Under the pieces are notes generated by a model. It worked only from the letters and a program-made list of their open reading frames with translations, was not told where the DNA came from and ran no database searches. Position numbers and translations under genes: made by a program. A stretch of DNA of 64,000 nucleotides, from positions 62,001-126,000 of the forward strand of contig NZ_JOCA01000003.1 in NCBI RefSeq assembly GCF_000718785.1. The letters run 5' to 3'. Origin of the DNA: Streptomyces sp. NRRL WC-3626 (GTDB lineage Bacteria > Actinomycetota > Actinomycetes > Streptomycetales > Streptomycetaceae). This document shows positions 15,692-24,029 of the stretch, piece by piece (the first letter of the stretch is position 1; each line of letters opens with the position of its first letter).

Positions 15692-16732
15692 ATGACCACG
15701 GCCACCACCACCGCCACACGTTCCGACACTCCCGGCAGCGACTTCGCCCAGCTGTCGAAGAAGATCGCGGATGCCGGACTGCTGAAACGCCGCCCCGGCT
15801 ACTACACGTCACGGATCACTGCGGTGACCGGGCTCTACGCCGCCGGATGGACCGCGTTCGTCCTCGTCGGCGCCTCCTGGTGGACCTTGGCGATCGCCGC
15901 GTTCCTGGCCGTCATGTACGGACAAGTCGCTCTGGTCGCCCATGACATGGCCCACCGGCAGGTGTTCCGCCGCCGTCGGGCCAGCGAGCTGTCCGGACGG
16001 ATCGCCGGCGCGTCGATCGGCATGAGCTACGGCTGGTGGCAGGACAAGCACACCCGTCACCACGCCAACCCCAACACCGAGGACCTCGACCCCGACATCG
16101 GCCCCGACCTGCTCGTCTGGTCCCCGGACCAGGCCCGTGCCGCCACCGGACTGCCCCGCCTCCTCGGCCGCTGGCAGGCGTTCCTGTTCTTTCCCCTGCT
16201 CACGCTGGAAGGCTTCAACCTGCACGTGGCGAGCGGCAGGGCCATGGCCAACCGTCGGCTCAAACACCGGACACTGGACGGCACTCTGCTCCTCGCGCAC
16301 TGCGCCGTCTACCTGACAGCCCTGTTCTGGGTCCTGCCGCCCGGCATGGCGATCGCCTTCCTCGCCGTCCACCAGTGCCTGTTCGGCGTCTACCTCGGTT
16401 CGGCCTTCGCACCCAACCACAAGGGGATGCCGATCCTGACGGCCGACGACCGCCCCGACTTCCTCCGCCGCCAGGTGCTCACCTCACGCAACGTCAACGG
16501 CGGCCGGTTCACCGACCTGGTGCTCGGCGGGCTGAACCACCAGATCGAGCACCACCTGTTCCCGAGCATGCCCAGCCCCAACCTGCGCAAGGCCCGCGCC
16601 ATCGTCCGGCGGTACTGCCGGGACCTGGGTGTGGACTACGCGGAGACGGGCCTGGTCGCCTCCTACCGGCTGGCGCTCACCAGCCTCCACGAAGCCGGCG
16701 CCCCGCTCCGACGGACCCGCGCCCGCGCCTAA
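15692..16732 (+). CDS. Membrane fatty-acid desaturase
   Basis: A 346-residue di-iron desaturase of the acyl-CoA/acyl-lipid front-end type. The three histidine boxes are HDMAH, HTRHH and QIEHH, with a conserved LGGLNHQIEHHLFPSMP. Two hydrophobic hairpins (around residues 50-75 and 205-235) place it in the membrane. It introduces double bonds in fatty acyl chains, a response linked to membrane fluidity. GAGAGACC lies upstream of ATG 15692. Its position after a phosphatase and DUF5994 gene suggests a stress-response group. A fragment of a second copy survives at 19.73-19.98 kb. Confidence 0.9.
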   Translation: MTTATTTATRSDTPGSDFAQLSKKIADAGLLKRRPGYYTSRITAVTGLYAAGWTAFVLVGASWWTLAIAAFLAVMYGQVALVAHDMAHRQVFRRRRASELSGRIAGASIGMSYGWWQDKHTRHHANPNTEDLDPDIGPDLLVWSPDQARAATGLPRLLGRWQAFLFFPLLTLEGFNLHVASGRAMANRRLKHRTLDGTLLLAHCAVYLTALFWVLPPGMAIAFLAVHQCLFGVYLGSAFAPNHKGMPILTADDRPDFLRRQVLTSRNVNGGRFTDLVLGGLNHQIEHHLFPSMPSPNLRKARAIVRRYCRDLGVDYAETGLVASYRLALTSLHEAGAPLRRTRARA

Positions 16733-17013
16733 CGCGCCGATACGCCGTGGGTACGGCGCCGAGGGCGCAACCGTCCGCGTCGGCCGCCCCCACGGTCCCG
16801 GCGTTCGCCGGCGTCATTCGCGGCCGAGCCCCGTCGGCGTACGGTCGGCCCTTCGTCGGTCTTCCGGTCGGGCGCGACGACACCGCCACGGCCGTAGTGG
16901 AAGGCGGCGCCCCTGTCCCCGTGCTGAGAGTTCAGCCGGTGGATGAGGAACGCGCCTGTGGCGATCACTGCCAGCAGCACGATCACCGTCACAAGGATGT
17001 CCACGGTCCTCAC
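16729..17013 (-). CDS. Small single-pass membrane protein
   Basis: GTG 17013 follows GGAGAGGGC. The product begins MRTVDILVTVIVLLAVIATG, one membrane span, then a polar and highly basic tail. Its stop overlaps the convergent desaturase by four bases. The gene downstream of it and the gene upstream (DUF5994 copy 2, 15 bases away) share its strand, so they may be one transcript. No family is recognised. Confidence 0.55.
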   Translation of the reverse strand: MRTVDILVTVIVLLAVIATGAFLIHRLNSQHGDRGAAFHYGRGGVVAPDRKTDEGPTVRRRGSAANDAGERRDRGGGRRGRLRPRRRTHGVSAR

Positions 17014-17028
17014 GCCCTCTCCGGCAGG

Positions 17029-17598
17029 TCAGCCGACGCCGCGGTGACCGCCCGGTCCCGCGGGAAGAACCAGAGCACCGGCTCCGTGTCCCCCTTCGGA
17101 CTCCCACACCGCTTCCCCGGTGCGGTCGGCCTCGGCGGTCACCGTCAGTCGCGCGGCCTCCGCCACCAGGCTGCTCGCGGAGGAGGTCCGGCGCGGGTCA
17201 CTGGCCGCCGCCATCAGCCACATGGCCGCGGCCGGATCCGTCCGCGGGGGGACGACCAGCAGGTTCCAGCGACCCACGTGGTAGGAGAGCAACAGGAGTT
17301 CGTGCTCGTCCTGCTCGAAGCGGAACCAGCCCACCTTCACCACGTGCCCGGCGACAGCCACCTTGCGCGGGACGACCGGCCACTGGGCGGGATTCACCGT
17401 GACCCGCGTGATCCGCCCCCACAGCGGATCGAGAACGGACGCCAGGGCAGGCAGTTCGGCGGTGAGATCACGCGAACGCGGCCACCAGGCGCCGTCCAGC
17501 AGGGCGGGTGCGGAACCGGCGGGAGCGAGTGACAAACGCACAGGCGACGCGGGGCGCCGGTCTTGGGACGTCAGCGGAGGGGAGACGGTCGCAGTCAT
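17029..17598 (-). CDS. DUF5994 family protein (copy 2)
   Basis: 189 residues from ATG 17598. Family motifs are LLDGAWWPRSRDLTAELPAL, WGRITRVTVNPAQWP and LLLLSYHVGRWNLLVVPP. The last 35 residues are unconserved. It is transcribed away from copy 3, with a 370-base gap between the two divergent starts. The function is unknown. Confidence 0.8.
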   Translation of the reverse strand: MTATVSPPLTSQDRRPASPVRLSLAPAGSAPALLDGAWWPRSRDLTAELPALASVLDPLWGRITRVTVNPAQWPVVPRKVAVAGHVVKVGWFRFEQDEHELLLLSYHVGRWNLLVVPPRTDPAAAMWLMAAASDPRRTSSASSLVAEAARLTVTAEADRTGEAVWESEGGHGAGALVLPAGPGGHRGVG

Positions 17599-17968
17599 CA
17601 CGCGAACCTGACCCGGGCGGGCCTGAGCCGACCCGGCGTATTCGATCACCGAGAACGGCACAGGCGCGTATGTCCGTGCGCGGAGTGTCCCCGGTGGGTT
17701 CAGCGTACTCTTCGCGGCGCCCGAGCGGGTCGTACGCCGAGGGTCGTCATGACGTCCTGGAGGCCCCCAGGCACACGTCACGTGTGGCGCACCCGGCCCG
17801 GTCGTGCTGGAGTCCAGCCGATGAGGCCGATGCCTCTTGTCCGGGCGCATCGAGGAGTAGCCTGAGACGTCGAGGGCTTTCGCGCACCGGCGCCGCCGGT
17901 CCCGCCCTCGATCACCCACCACCGGGCGCTCCGTCGGTCGACGCAGGCCCGCAGTCAGGCTTTTCATC
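17599..17968. other. Divergent intergenic region between two DUF5994 genes
   Basis: 370 bases with no gene. CACACG-TCA-CGTGTG (about 17772) is a short inverted repeat that could be an operator. Promoters for both flanking genes should lie here, but I cannot place them with confidence. Confidence 0.4.
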
Positions 17969-18370
17969 ATGACCTTGAACACCACGCCGCTCCGTCCGCA
18001 CACGGCACCGTTCCGGCCACGTGCCGCGCGCCTCGTCCTCGGATCCGCCAGCTGTTTCGGCCGCCCGGACGGCGCCTGGTGGCCACGGACCCGCGACCTG
18101 GCACGGGAACTCGGCGAACTCGCCGACGTGATCGATCCGCTGTGGGGCCGGCTCACCCACGTGGCCGTCAATCCCCGCCACTGGCAGCCTGTCCCGCACG
18201 GTGGGGTCGTCGTCAATGGTTACGAGGTGGCGGTCGACCGTTTCGCCGAGCTGCTCAACCCGCACAGGATCCTGCTGCAGTCCTACACCGCGGGCCGTTG
18301 GGATCTCCTCGTGGTGCCGCCCCCGACGAGCGCGTCGTCAGCGGCCCGGCTCATGGCGGCCGTGGTGTAG
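17969..18370 (+). CDS. DUF5994 family protein (copy 3)
   Basis: 133 residues, the most compact copy. It shows GAWWPRTRDLARELGELADV, WGRLTHVAVNPRHWQ, VAVDRFAELLNPHRILLQSY and GRWDLLVVPPP. Its 3' end overlaps convergent copy 4 by 33 bases. The start ATG 17969 gives a short N-terminus before the family core. The function is unknown. Confidence 0.8.
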   Translation: MTLNTTPLRPHTAPFRPRAARLVLGSASCFGRPDGAWWPRTRDLARELGELADVIDPLWGRLTHVAVNPRHWQPVPHGGVVVNGYEVAVDRFAELLNPHRILLQSYTAGRWDLLVVPPPTSASSAARLMAAVV

Positions 18371-18871
18371 AAGAGCGTGGGGGGCCTGCCCCGGGCCCAC
18401 GCCTTCCGTACCGGTGTCGATGAGGATCTGTTCCGCCGGCGTCTGACTGCCGGCGCGCACGGCCGCGGCCATGGCGGCACGCGCCGCGTCGAGCGCGGTG
18501 TGCGGCGGAACCACCAGCAGCGAGAAGAGATCATTGGCGCCCCGGGTGATGAGGACGGTGTCGTCTCCGACCGGGAAGGAATCGATGTGGACGACGCGGC
18601 CGTCGATCGTCATCCGCGTCGGCAGTCCGTCCCAGGCGTCACTGTCCAGTCCGACACGTGTGATCGGCCCAAGATACTCGGACAGCGCGGAGACGAGACT
18701 GGGAAGTTCGCCGGTGATGTCGCGGGAACGGGGCCACCACGCGCCATCGAGCGCACCCTTCCGGTCACGGGTTGTCTCAAGCCGCACCACCGCGCTTCCC
18801 GGTCGTGGAACGGCCTGGTGCACGGCGTCGGGCAGGAGTCTGGTCACCCGCGGGGGGTCGGGGTCGGACAT
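18338..18871 (-). CDS. DUF5994 family protein (copy 4)
   Basis: 177 residues from ATG 18871 (MSDPDPPRV). Family motifs are ALDGAWWPRSRDITGELPSL, LGPITRVGLDSDAW and LFSLLVVPPHTALDAARAAM. It lacks the usual GRW before the VVPP strand (the sequence is ANDLFSLLVV), so it has diverged there. It is convergent with copy 3. The function is unknown. Confidence 0.78.
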   Translation of the reverse strand: MSDPDPPRVTRLLPDAVHQAVPRPGSAVVRLETTRDRKGALDGAWWPRSRDITGELPSLVSALSEYLGPITRVGLDSDAWDGLPTRMTIDGRVVHIDSFPVGDDTVLITRGANDLFSLLVVPPHTALDAARAAMAAAVRAGSQTPAEQILIDTGTEGVGPGQAPHALLHHGRHEPGR

Positions 18872-19110
18872 CGCACTCGCCTGCCTCCCAGGAATGGCAA
18901 ACCGTCCTCCTGCTTTCACGGTACTCCTCGGCTGACAGCGGCCGGAATCCCAGAATCACCGAGGTCCTCGCCGTCACGGCCGCGTGCGCGTTGTCGCGAC
19001 GTTCTATACATACCGTGTCCTTCAGCATGGACGAACACCGTCGAAACAGGTATCGCCAAGCACTCACGCCCATCGCCGCGCAACAAGACCTGCGCAGGTC
19101 AACTGTGGTG

Positions 19111-19600
19111 GGCCGCCTCAAGTTCCTCGCTCGCCGAGCCGAGAGCCTGAGTTCGCCCTGCGCACCCCAGCCCGCACTCGCGGGCTCGCAGGTCGGCGGG
19201 GGCTGGTACGACCTCCTGACGCAGCTCCCCGAGATGCTCGCCGCGCTGCCGAGCGCGTGGGGCGACATCACCGGTGTCATCGCGGACGCCGCGGCCTGGT
19301 CGGCGGCACCGGGGCGCATGTTCGTCGCCAACCAGGTCGTACGCCTGCACAGAGCCCCTGCCTCGCCGCACGCCCCGGAGCGGGACGCCCTGCTCTCCCC
19401 CGGTATCGGCCGCCGGGTTCTGCCCGTGGCCCCCCGGACGCGACCGAGGAAGCCGCCGCTGTCCTCATGGCCACCGCGCTGGACGACCGCGTGCCCGACA
19501 ACGACGGAGAAGTCCGAAGCCCGCGCCCGACGACGGCGGCGGGACCGCGCGGACAGGTGGGGCCGATGGGCGAGGGACCCGTACCCAACGGTGACAGGTG
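19111..19600 (+). pseudogene. Chimeric relic: phosphatase fragment joined to DUF5994 fragment
   Basis: A phosphatase piece (PALAGSQVGGGWYD, compare PAPAGSQVGGDWYD at 14.04 kb) runs at 19212 straight into DUF5994 sequence LLTQLPEMLAALPSAWGDIT, nearly identical to copy 1. The join skips the rest of both genes. The DUF5994 part goes out of frame after about 19420, though DNA similarity to 15.4-15.6 kb continues. It is the first part of a collapsed second copy of the 14-16.7 kb block. Confidence 0.75.
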
Positions 19601-19728
19601 CCGCCACAGGCACGAACCGGTGTAAGGACGGGCACACGTCCCCCCGGGGCACCGCCGTGCACGCGCCGGTCCCTGCTCGCACTGGCGCTCCGTGTCATCC
19701 GCCCACTGATGAGGAGTTTCGCCCCCGC

Positions 19729-19985
19729 ATGACCACGTCAAACCACCTCGCGCAACGTCGACGGCGGCCAGTTCTCGGACCTCGCGTTCGGCGGCCTCGA
19801 CCACCAGATCGAACACCATCTGTTCACCAGCATGCCCAGCCCCGACCTGCGCGAGGCCCGCGCCATCGTCCGGCAGTACTGTCGGGAACTGGGCGACGAC
19901 TATGCCGAGACGGGCTGGTCGCCTCGTACCGGCCAGTGCTCGTCAGCCTCCACCAGGCCGGGACACCGCTGCGGGGGACACCTCT
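19729..19985 (+). pseudogene. Desaturase relic with internal deletion and frameshifts
   Basis: After a start-like ATGACCACG matching the desaturase start and its upstream DNA, the sequence jumps to the C-terminal region: RNVDGGQFSDLAFGGLDHQI, then EHHLFTSMPSPDLREARAIV. A further frame change precedes LVASYRPVLVSLHQAG. About 780 bases of the gene are missing, including the first two histidine boxes. It completes the degraded duplicate block. Confidence 0.8.
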
Positions 19986-20196
19986 TCGGGCCTACTGGGC
20001 GGCGGCTGTGCTGTGCTCAGCGACCGCCCCCGGCCCCGGCCTCCGGTGAGATGCGGGCGCGCGGATGTGGGAGGAGGGTGGGGATAGGGGTCGCGGCTGT
20101 CCAGCCGGGGCGCAGGGCGGGGGCGCTCACGGGCCGAACGGCAAGGACGCGTGCGACCTGAACAGCATGATTCGCTGACCGTACTTGGGGCCGTTC

Positions 20197-20775
20197 ATGG
20201 ATACCGAGACGCAAGCCACGCTCGCCGCCGCCCTCGCGGCCGGATATGCGTTGGGTCGCACCAAGAAGGGCAGAGTCGCCATCGGGGTCGCCTCCGTACT
20301 CGCCGGACAAGGACTGCTGAGTCCCAAGGAGCTGATCAACCGAGCACTGCGCAAGGCATTCGGAAGTCCGCAGGCCACGCAGCTGCTGGACCAGGTGCGC
20401 GGGGAACTCAAGGACTCGGCTCGGTCCGCCCTGTCTGCGACCGCAGACCGCCGCTTGGGTGCGCTGGCCGACTCGTTGAGGCAGCGCACCGACTCTCTGG
20501 TGGGCCGGCCCGGCGACGAGGACGAGGGACCGTCCGAGGAAGCGGAACCGGACGACGAAGAAGGGCAGGAAGAGGGCACCGGAGGAGAGGAAGGGGACGA
20601 CCCCCAGGTGCCGCCCCGTCGGACCCGGGCGAAGAAGAGCCCGGCGAAGGGGTCCGCATCCCGGACCCCTTCGGCGAAGAAGGCTCCCGCCGGGAGGAAG
20701 AGCGCCGCTTCGAAGCCCGCGGAGAAGAAACTCGCCTCCGGCAAGGCATCCAACCGAGGCGGCCGAAGGAGGTAG
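20197..20775 (+). CDS. Hypothetical protein with membrane-associated N-terminus and charged tail
   Basis: 192 residues from ATG 20197. A Gly/Ala-rich amphipathic start (ATLAAALAAGYALGRTKKGR) is followed by a helical middle. Then come a strongly acidic segment (EEAEPDDEEGQEEG) and a Lys/Ala/Ser histone-like tail (AKKSPAKGS, KKAPAGRKSAASK). It lies three bases before an SRPBCC gene whose ribosome site GGAGGT is in its last codons. From memory, similar pairs accompany Streptomyces gas-vesicle clusters, but no gvp gene is here. Confidence 0.65.
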   Translation: MDTETQATLAAALAAGYALGRTKKGRVAIGVASVLAGQGLLSPKELINRALRKAFGSPQATQLLDQVRGELKDSARSALSATADRRLGALADSLRQRTDSLVGRPGDEDEGPSEEAEPDDEEGQEEGTGGEEGDDPQVPPRRTRAKKSPAKGSASRTPSAKKAPAGRKSAASKPAEKKLASGKASNRGGRRR

Positions 20776-20778
20776 GTC

Positions 20779-21714
20779 ATGGCCAAGACGGCGGAGAAAG
20801 CCTCCCATGCCGGCGCTTCCGGCATGGACCAGCTCAAGGAGCAGTTGTCCGCGTTCGCTGCGGCGCAGGGCCAGCGTCTGGTGGACAAGGCCGGTGACAA
20901 GATCAGCGATCTCGCGCAGGGCCTGGGGGACGTGGGCGACGGCAACAGCACGTTGCTCAACGTCGGCAAACGCGTACTCGGCGAAGGGGAGTCGCCGGTC
21001 AAGGCGTTCCTCGGCGAGAAGGCCGGCGACGTGAAGGACAAGGTGGCCGACACCGTGAAGGGCGCGTTCGGCGGCGGCGGCAAGGCGGGGAGTGTGAAGG
21101 TCACGAACATCGTCGAGGTCGTCGACGTCGGCAAGCCGCTGCGCACCGTGTACGACCGCTGGACCCAGCTGGAGGAGTTCAGCTCCTTCACCAAGGGCGT
21201 CCAGAGCGTCTCGCAGTCGGACGAGACCGAGAGTGACTGGAAGGCCAAGATCGCCTTCTCCAACCGTAGCTGGAAGGCCACCGTTCAGGAGCAGGTGCCC
21301 GACGAGCGCATCGTCTGGAACTCCGAAGGCGGCAAAGGCACCACGCGCGGGGCCGTCAGCTTCCACGAGCTGACTCCGGACCTCACACGGGTCGTCGCCG
21401 TGGTCGAGTACTACCCGTCCGGCTTCTTCGAGAAGACCGGCAACATCTGGCGCGCACAGGGCCGCCGCCTGCGCCTCGACCTCAAGCACTTCCTGCGGTA
21501 CGTCACTCTCTCCGACGACGAGGACCTGGAGGGCTGGCGCGGCGAGATCCGCGACGGCGAGGTGGTCCGGTCGCACGAAGAAGGTCTTGAGGACGACGAG
21601 GAGCAAGGGGACGGGGAGCAGGACGACGAAGGCGACGCGGACGACGCCGACGCTCCGTACGAGGACGAGGACGAGGAGGACGAAGACGAGGAGGACGAGG
21701 AGCAAGGCCGGTAG
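20779..21714 (+). CDS. SRPBCC (polyketide cyclase-like) protein with acidic tail
   Basis: 311 residues. An amphipathic N-terminal region (residues 1-115) is followed by an SRPBCC/START-like domain at about 115-245 with VVDVGKPLRTVYDRWTQLEE, FPPxx-type core strands and VEYYPSGFFEKTGNIW. The last 45 residues are almost entirely Asp/Glu. SRPBCC domains bind hydrophobic ligands in a deep pocket; the ligand here is unknown. It forms an operon with the preceding gene. Confidence 0.7.
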   Translation: MAKTAEKASHAGASGMDQLKEQLSAFAAAQGQRLVDKAGDKISDLAQGLGDVGDGNSTLLNVGKRVLGEGESPVKAFLGEKAGDVKDKVADTVKGAFGGGGKAGSVKVTNIVEVVDVGKPLRTVYDRWTQLEEFSSFTKGVQSVSQSDETESDWKAKIAFSNRSWKATVQEQVPDERIVWNSEGGKGTTRGAVSFHELTPDLTRVVAVVEYYPSGFFEKTGNIWRAQGRRLRLDLKHFLRYVTLSDDEDLEGWRGEIRDGEVVRSHEEGLEDDEEQGDGEQDDEGDADDADAPYEDEDEEDEDEEDEEQGR

Positions 21715-21765
21715 GCGATACCGGACCGTACGGGACTGCGCGCCATCGGCCCCGGTCGGGCGGCC

Positions 21766-22641
21766 CGTGCTCGACGACGAGGAGGCCGTCCAGGAAGCAT
21801 TCACCAGTGCCTGGCGACTTTCGGCCGACTGGTCATCGACCAGTTGCTGACCCGGTGCCCCGCTGATCACATCGTTGCCGCGGTGCGCAATCCCAAAGGG
21901 GTCGCCGATCTCGCCGCTCGCGGGATCGGCGTCCGCCGCGGTGACTACGATGACCCGGCAACGCTGCGCACCGCGTTCAAGGGAGCCGAACGGCTGATGC
22001 TGATCTCCTCTCCGGAGCTCGACCCCTCCCGCCGCGCCGACCAGCACAAGGCAGCCATCGACGCGGCCCGCACCGCCGGAGTCGGGGCGATCACCTACAC
22101 CAGTTTTCTATGCGCCGACACTCAGGCCCACGGTGTCACCGCCGCTCATCACGCCACCGAGCGCACCCTGTTCGCAAGTGGGCTGCCCCACACGCTGTTG
22201 CGCCACCCCTACTACAGCGAGGCATTCCTCAACGCGGGCCTGCGCGCCGCCGTCACCTCGGGTGAACTGGCCAGCGGCACCGGCGGACGTGGCATCAACA
22301 CCGCTTTCCGCAGCGAACTCGCCGAGGCCGTCGCCCGCGTCCTCACCGAGAACTGCCATCTCGGCCGCGCCTAGGACTTCACCGGCAACCTGTGGACATA
22401 CACCCAGCTCGCCCACGCACTCAGCCGTATCTCCGGCAGACCCGTCGTCCGCCGAGACCGGCACGGCCGCGCGCCCGGTGCCCAGGGCTGGCTTGAGGAC
22501 CAGGTCCGTGCCGGCGCACTGGAGCGACAGACCGACGATCTCCAGCACGTCCCCGGTCACCCAGCCGCCACCCTCGACCAGGCGGTCACCGCAATCCTCA
22601 CCCACTCCGCCCCACCAGCCGCCGGGCCTGCCCCGGAGTGA
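21766..22641 (+). pseudogene. NmrA-like NAD(P)-binding pseudogene fused to a sigma-factor scrap
   Basis: A short sigma-70 region 2 piece (DDEEAVQEAFTSAWRLSA) ends at about 21840. In another frame an NmrA/SDR protein begins mid-domain without its GATGNLG nucleotide loop: VAAVRNPKGVADLAARGI, GVGAITYTSFL and TLLRHPYYSEAFL. A TAG at 22372-22374 interrupts it, yet the same frame continues for 88 codons (DFTGNLWTYTQLAHALSRIS) to TGA 22641. The missing start and internal stop make it non-functional. Confidence 0.78.
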
Positions 22642-22737
22642 CATTCCGGCCCTCCGCGATGATGCCGCATGGGAGCAGGAGTGGAGGATGTGCATGCTCC
22701 GACAACCCGGCGAACCTGTGCGGTCACAGCATTGGCG

Positions 22738-22893
22738 GTCCCCGTCTCCCGCCATGCAGGACCGCAGGAGAACCCTGTGCGGTTCCAGGCCGCGAGGGAG
22801 CCGGTCGACGACCACCTCGTGGCGGTCGTCGATCACGAGGTCGTACGAAGCGGCGGACCAGCGGCGGGGGTTCGCTACGACGCGTGTGAGCCG
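22738..22893 (-). pseudogene. DUF5994 relic
   Basis: The minus strand reads RLTRVVANPRRWSAASYDLV and then DRLPRGLEPHRVLLRSCMAG, aligning with copy 3 (RLTHVAVNPRHWQ and NPHRILLQSYTAG). The WWPRSRDL start of the domain and the VVPP end are missing. It is a sixth trace of the family in 8 kb. Confidence 0.65.
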
Positions 22894-22965
22894 AGAGTGA
22901 TCCTCCGGGCCATCGTCGGCACGCCGCTCGTCCGCCTCACGGCGTCGTGCCCAGGGCGTGCGCTT

Positions 22966-23046
22966 CAGCGCGGACAACCGGGGTCAACAACAGTGCCGCC
23001 AGGCCCTCACACCTGCCGCAACACAACGAATCTGCCCCGGTCAGCG
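22966..23046 (+). repeat. attP-arm-like repeat (copy 1)
   Basis: About 80 bases beginning GCGGACAACC, GGTCAACAACAGTGC and ending CGAATCTGCCCCGGTCAG align with 29224-29306 and more loosely with 23462-23535. The other two copies lie immediately upstream of tRNA-Gly remnants; this one has no tRNA core after it. Such repeated GGTCAAC blocks beside an integration core are likely integrase arm sites. Confidence 0.5.
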
Positions 23047-23461
23047 CCATACGGCCACGCACGCGACGTCACTTCAAGGTGTATGACGCCACCGGCGGCA
23101 GCACCCAGCAGGTCGCCGACATCTGGGCCCAGCCTGGTCAGCCGGGGCAACGCCTGCGCCGTGGCCAAGACCGTGCGGGTGGACGGGACCTGGAAGCTGG
23201 AGGTCGTCAACGAGACGGGGAAGATCAAGCAGGGCGACGAGCACACCCTGATGCGGCTCGCTGTCGGCCAGTGGCCCGGACCTCCGGGCTTCAGCCCGTC
23301 GGTGTGGAGTGTCGGCTCTCAACGGTCATTGTGTGCTGCCGCAACACCATAGTCCGCGCCGAGTTTCCCACTGCGCGTTTCGACGACCATCCGCCGCCGG
23401 AGAGAGCGATCGACCACCTCGTCGAGCGGCGTGCCCTCGGCGTGCCCATAAAGCCGGTCAG
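23047..23461. other. Decayed region, no intact gene
   Basis: One plus frame reads FKVYDATGGSTQQVADIWAQ, and another continues KTVRVDGTWKLEVVNETGKI. Together they suggest a frameshifted small gene of unknown family. No start, ribosome site or recognised domain supports an intact product. Confidence 0.35.
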
Positions 23462-23535
23462 GCACGGTCAACAAGGGTGTGCCACGAACCACCGCGGCGG
23501 CCCGCAACAACCATCTCCGCAGGTCAGGAGTACTC
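23462..23535 (+). repeat. attP-arm-like repeat (copy 2)
   Basis: CACGGTCAACAAGGGTGTGCC and a downstream CGCAGGTCAGGAG align with the copy at 29234-29306. It sits directly upstream of the first tRNA-Gly remnant. Confidence 0.45.
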
Positions 23536-23554
23536 GGCGTCCGCAAGCGCCGTC

Positions 23555-23600
23555 GCTTCCCAAGCTGAGAGCGCGAGTTCGATTCTCGTCACCCGCTCCA
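23555..23600 (+). other. 3' half of tRNA-Gly(CCC): attachment-site remnant A
   Basis: The 46 bases run from the anticodon loop (CTTCCCAAGCTGAG, anticodon CCC) through the T-arm GCGAGTTCGATTCTCGT to the acceptor CACCCGC and TCCA. No matching 5' half lies upstream, so this is not a working tRNA. Integrative elements that use tRNA genes leave such a 3' duplicate at their far end, making it the attR candidate for the element whose integrase is at 61. Confidence 0.85.
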
Positions 23601-23606
23601 GAGAGA

Positions 23607-23631
23607 AACCCCAGGTCAGCGACCTGGGGTT
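23607..23631 (+). terminator. Hairpin terminator after tRNA remnant A
   Basis: AACCCCAGGTC pairs with GACCTGGGGTT around an AGC loop (11-base stem) and is followed by a T-rich CGTTTGTTGT. A near-identical hairpin follows remnant B, showing that tRNA end and terminator were duplicated together. Confidence 0.75.
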
Positions 23632-23974
23632 CGTTTGTTGTCTAGACTAATTTAATGGCTCCGCGCCCTCCGCGTGCCCTAAGTCGCGGGCGAGTAACGC
23701 ACAGAAGGGCCTTCGAGTGGGTCACGCGGTGCGCGAAGGTCGACCAAGTCGCGTAAGCAGAGCAGCAGTTGTCAGGTGGGCCAGTGCCGCTGCTCACGCG
23801 GTCGTCGCGCTCAGGAGCCCCTCACCGGCCAGTAGCTCTCGACTCTGGTGATGAGGAGCGCCCCCACTGCATCTGCCTCCCACACCAGCCTGACCACAAA
23901 ATCGGGCGTCTCTGCCCGTTGGCAAAGTGGGTGGATGCTTCGAGCAGCTCCCTTCGGACGGGGACTACCTCCTG
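23632..23974. other. Intergenic region, no intact gene
   Basis: A minus frame ending VVRLVWEADAVGALLITRVE could be the scrap of a gene but has no start context. Nothing else is recognisable. Confidence 0.35.
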
Positions 23975-24009
23975 CCCCTGGACGAGGGTGATTCACCCTC
24001 GTCCAGGGG
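23975..24009. terminator. Strong terminator of the ABC-transporter operon
   Basis: CCCCTGGACGAGGGTGA (23975-23991) pairs perfectly over 17 bases with 23993-24009 across a single T. It lies 20 bases after the stop of the leftward permease gene. The near-perfect 35-base palindrome would form a very stable stem. Confidence 0.8.
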
Positions 24010-24029
24010 CACGGTCCGGCAACGGAGGC

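Noticed and set aside
18772..20049. A 425-codon frame across 18.8-20.0 kb as one protein
   Set aside because: It joins antisense DUF5994 sequence, relic pieces and out-of-frame desaturase; homology switches frame within it.
20197..21714. Part of a gas-vesicle cluster
   Set aside because: The pair resembles genes remembered from gvp surroundings, but no GvpA-, GvpF- or GvpL-like product is in the window.
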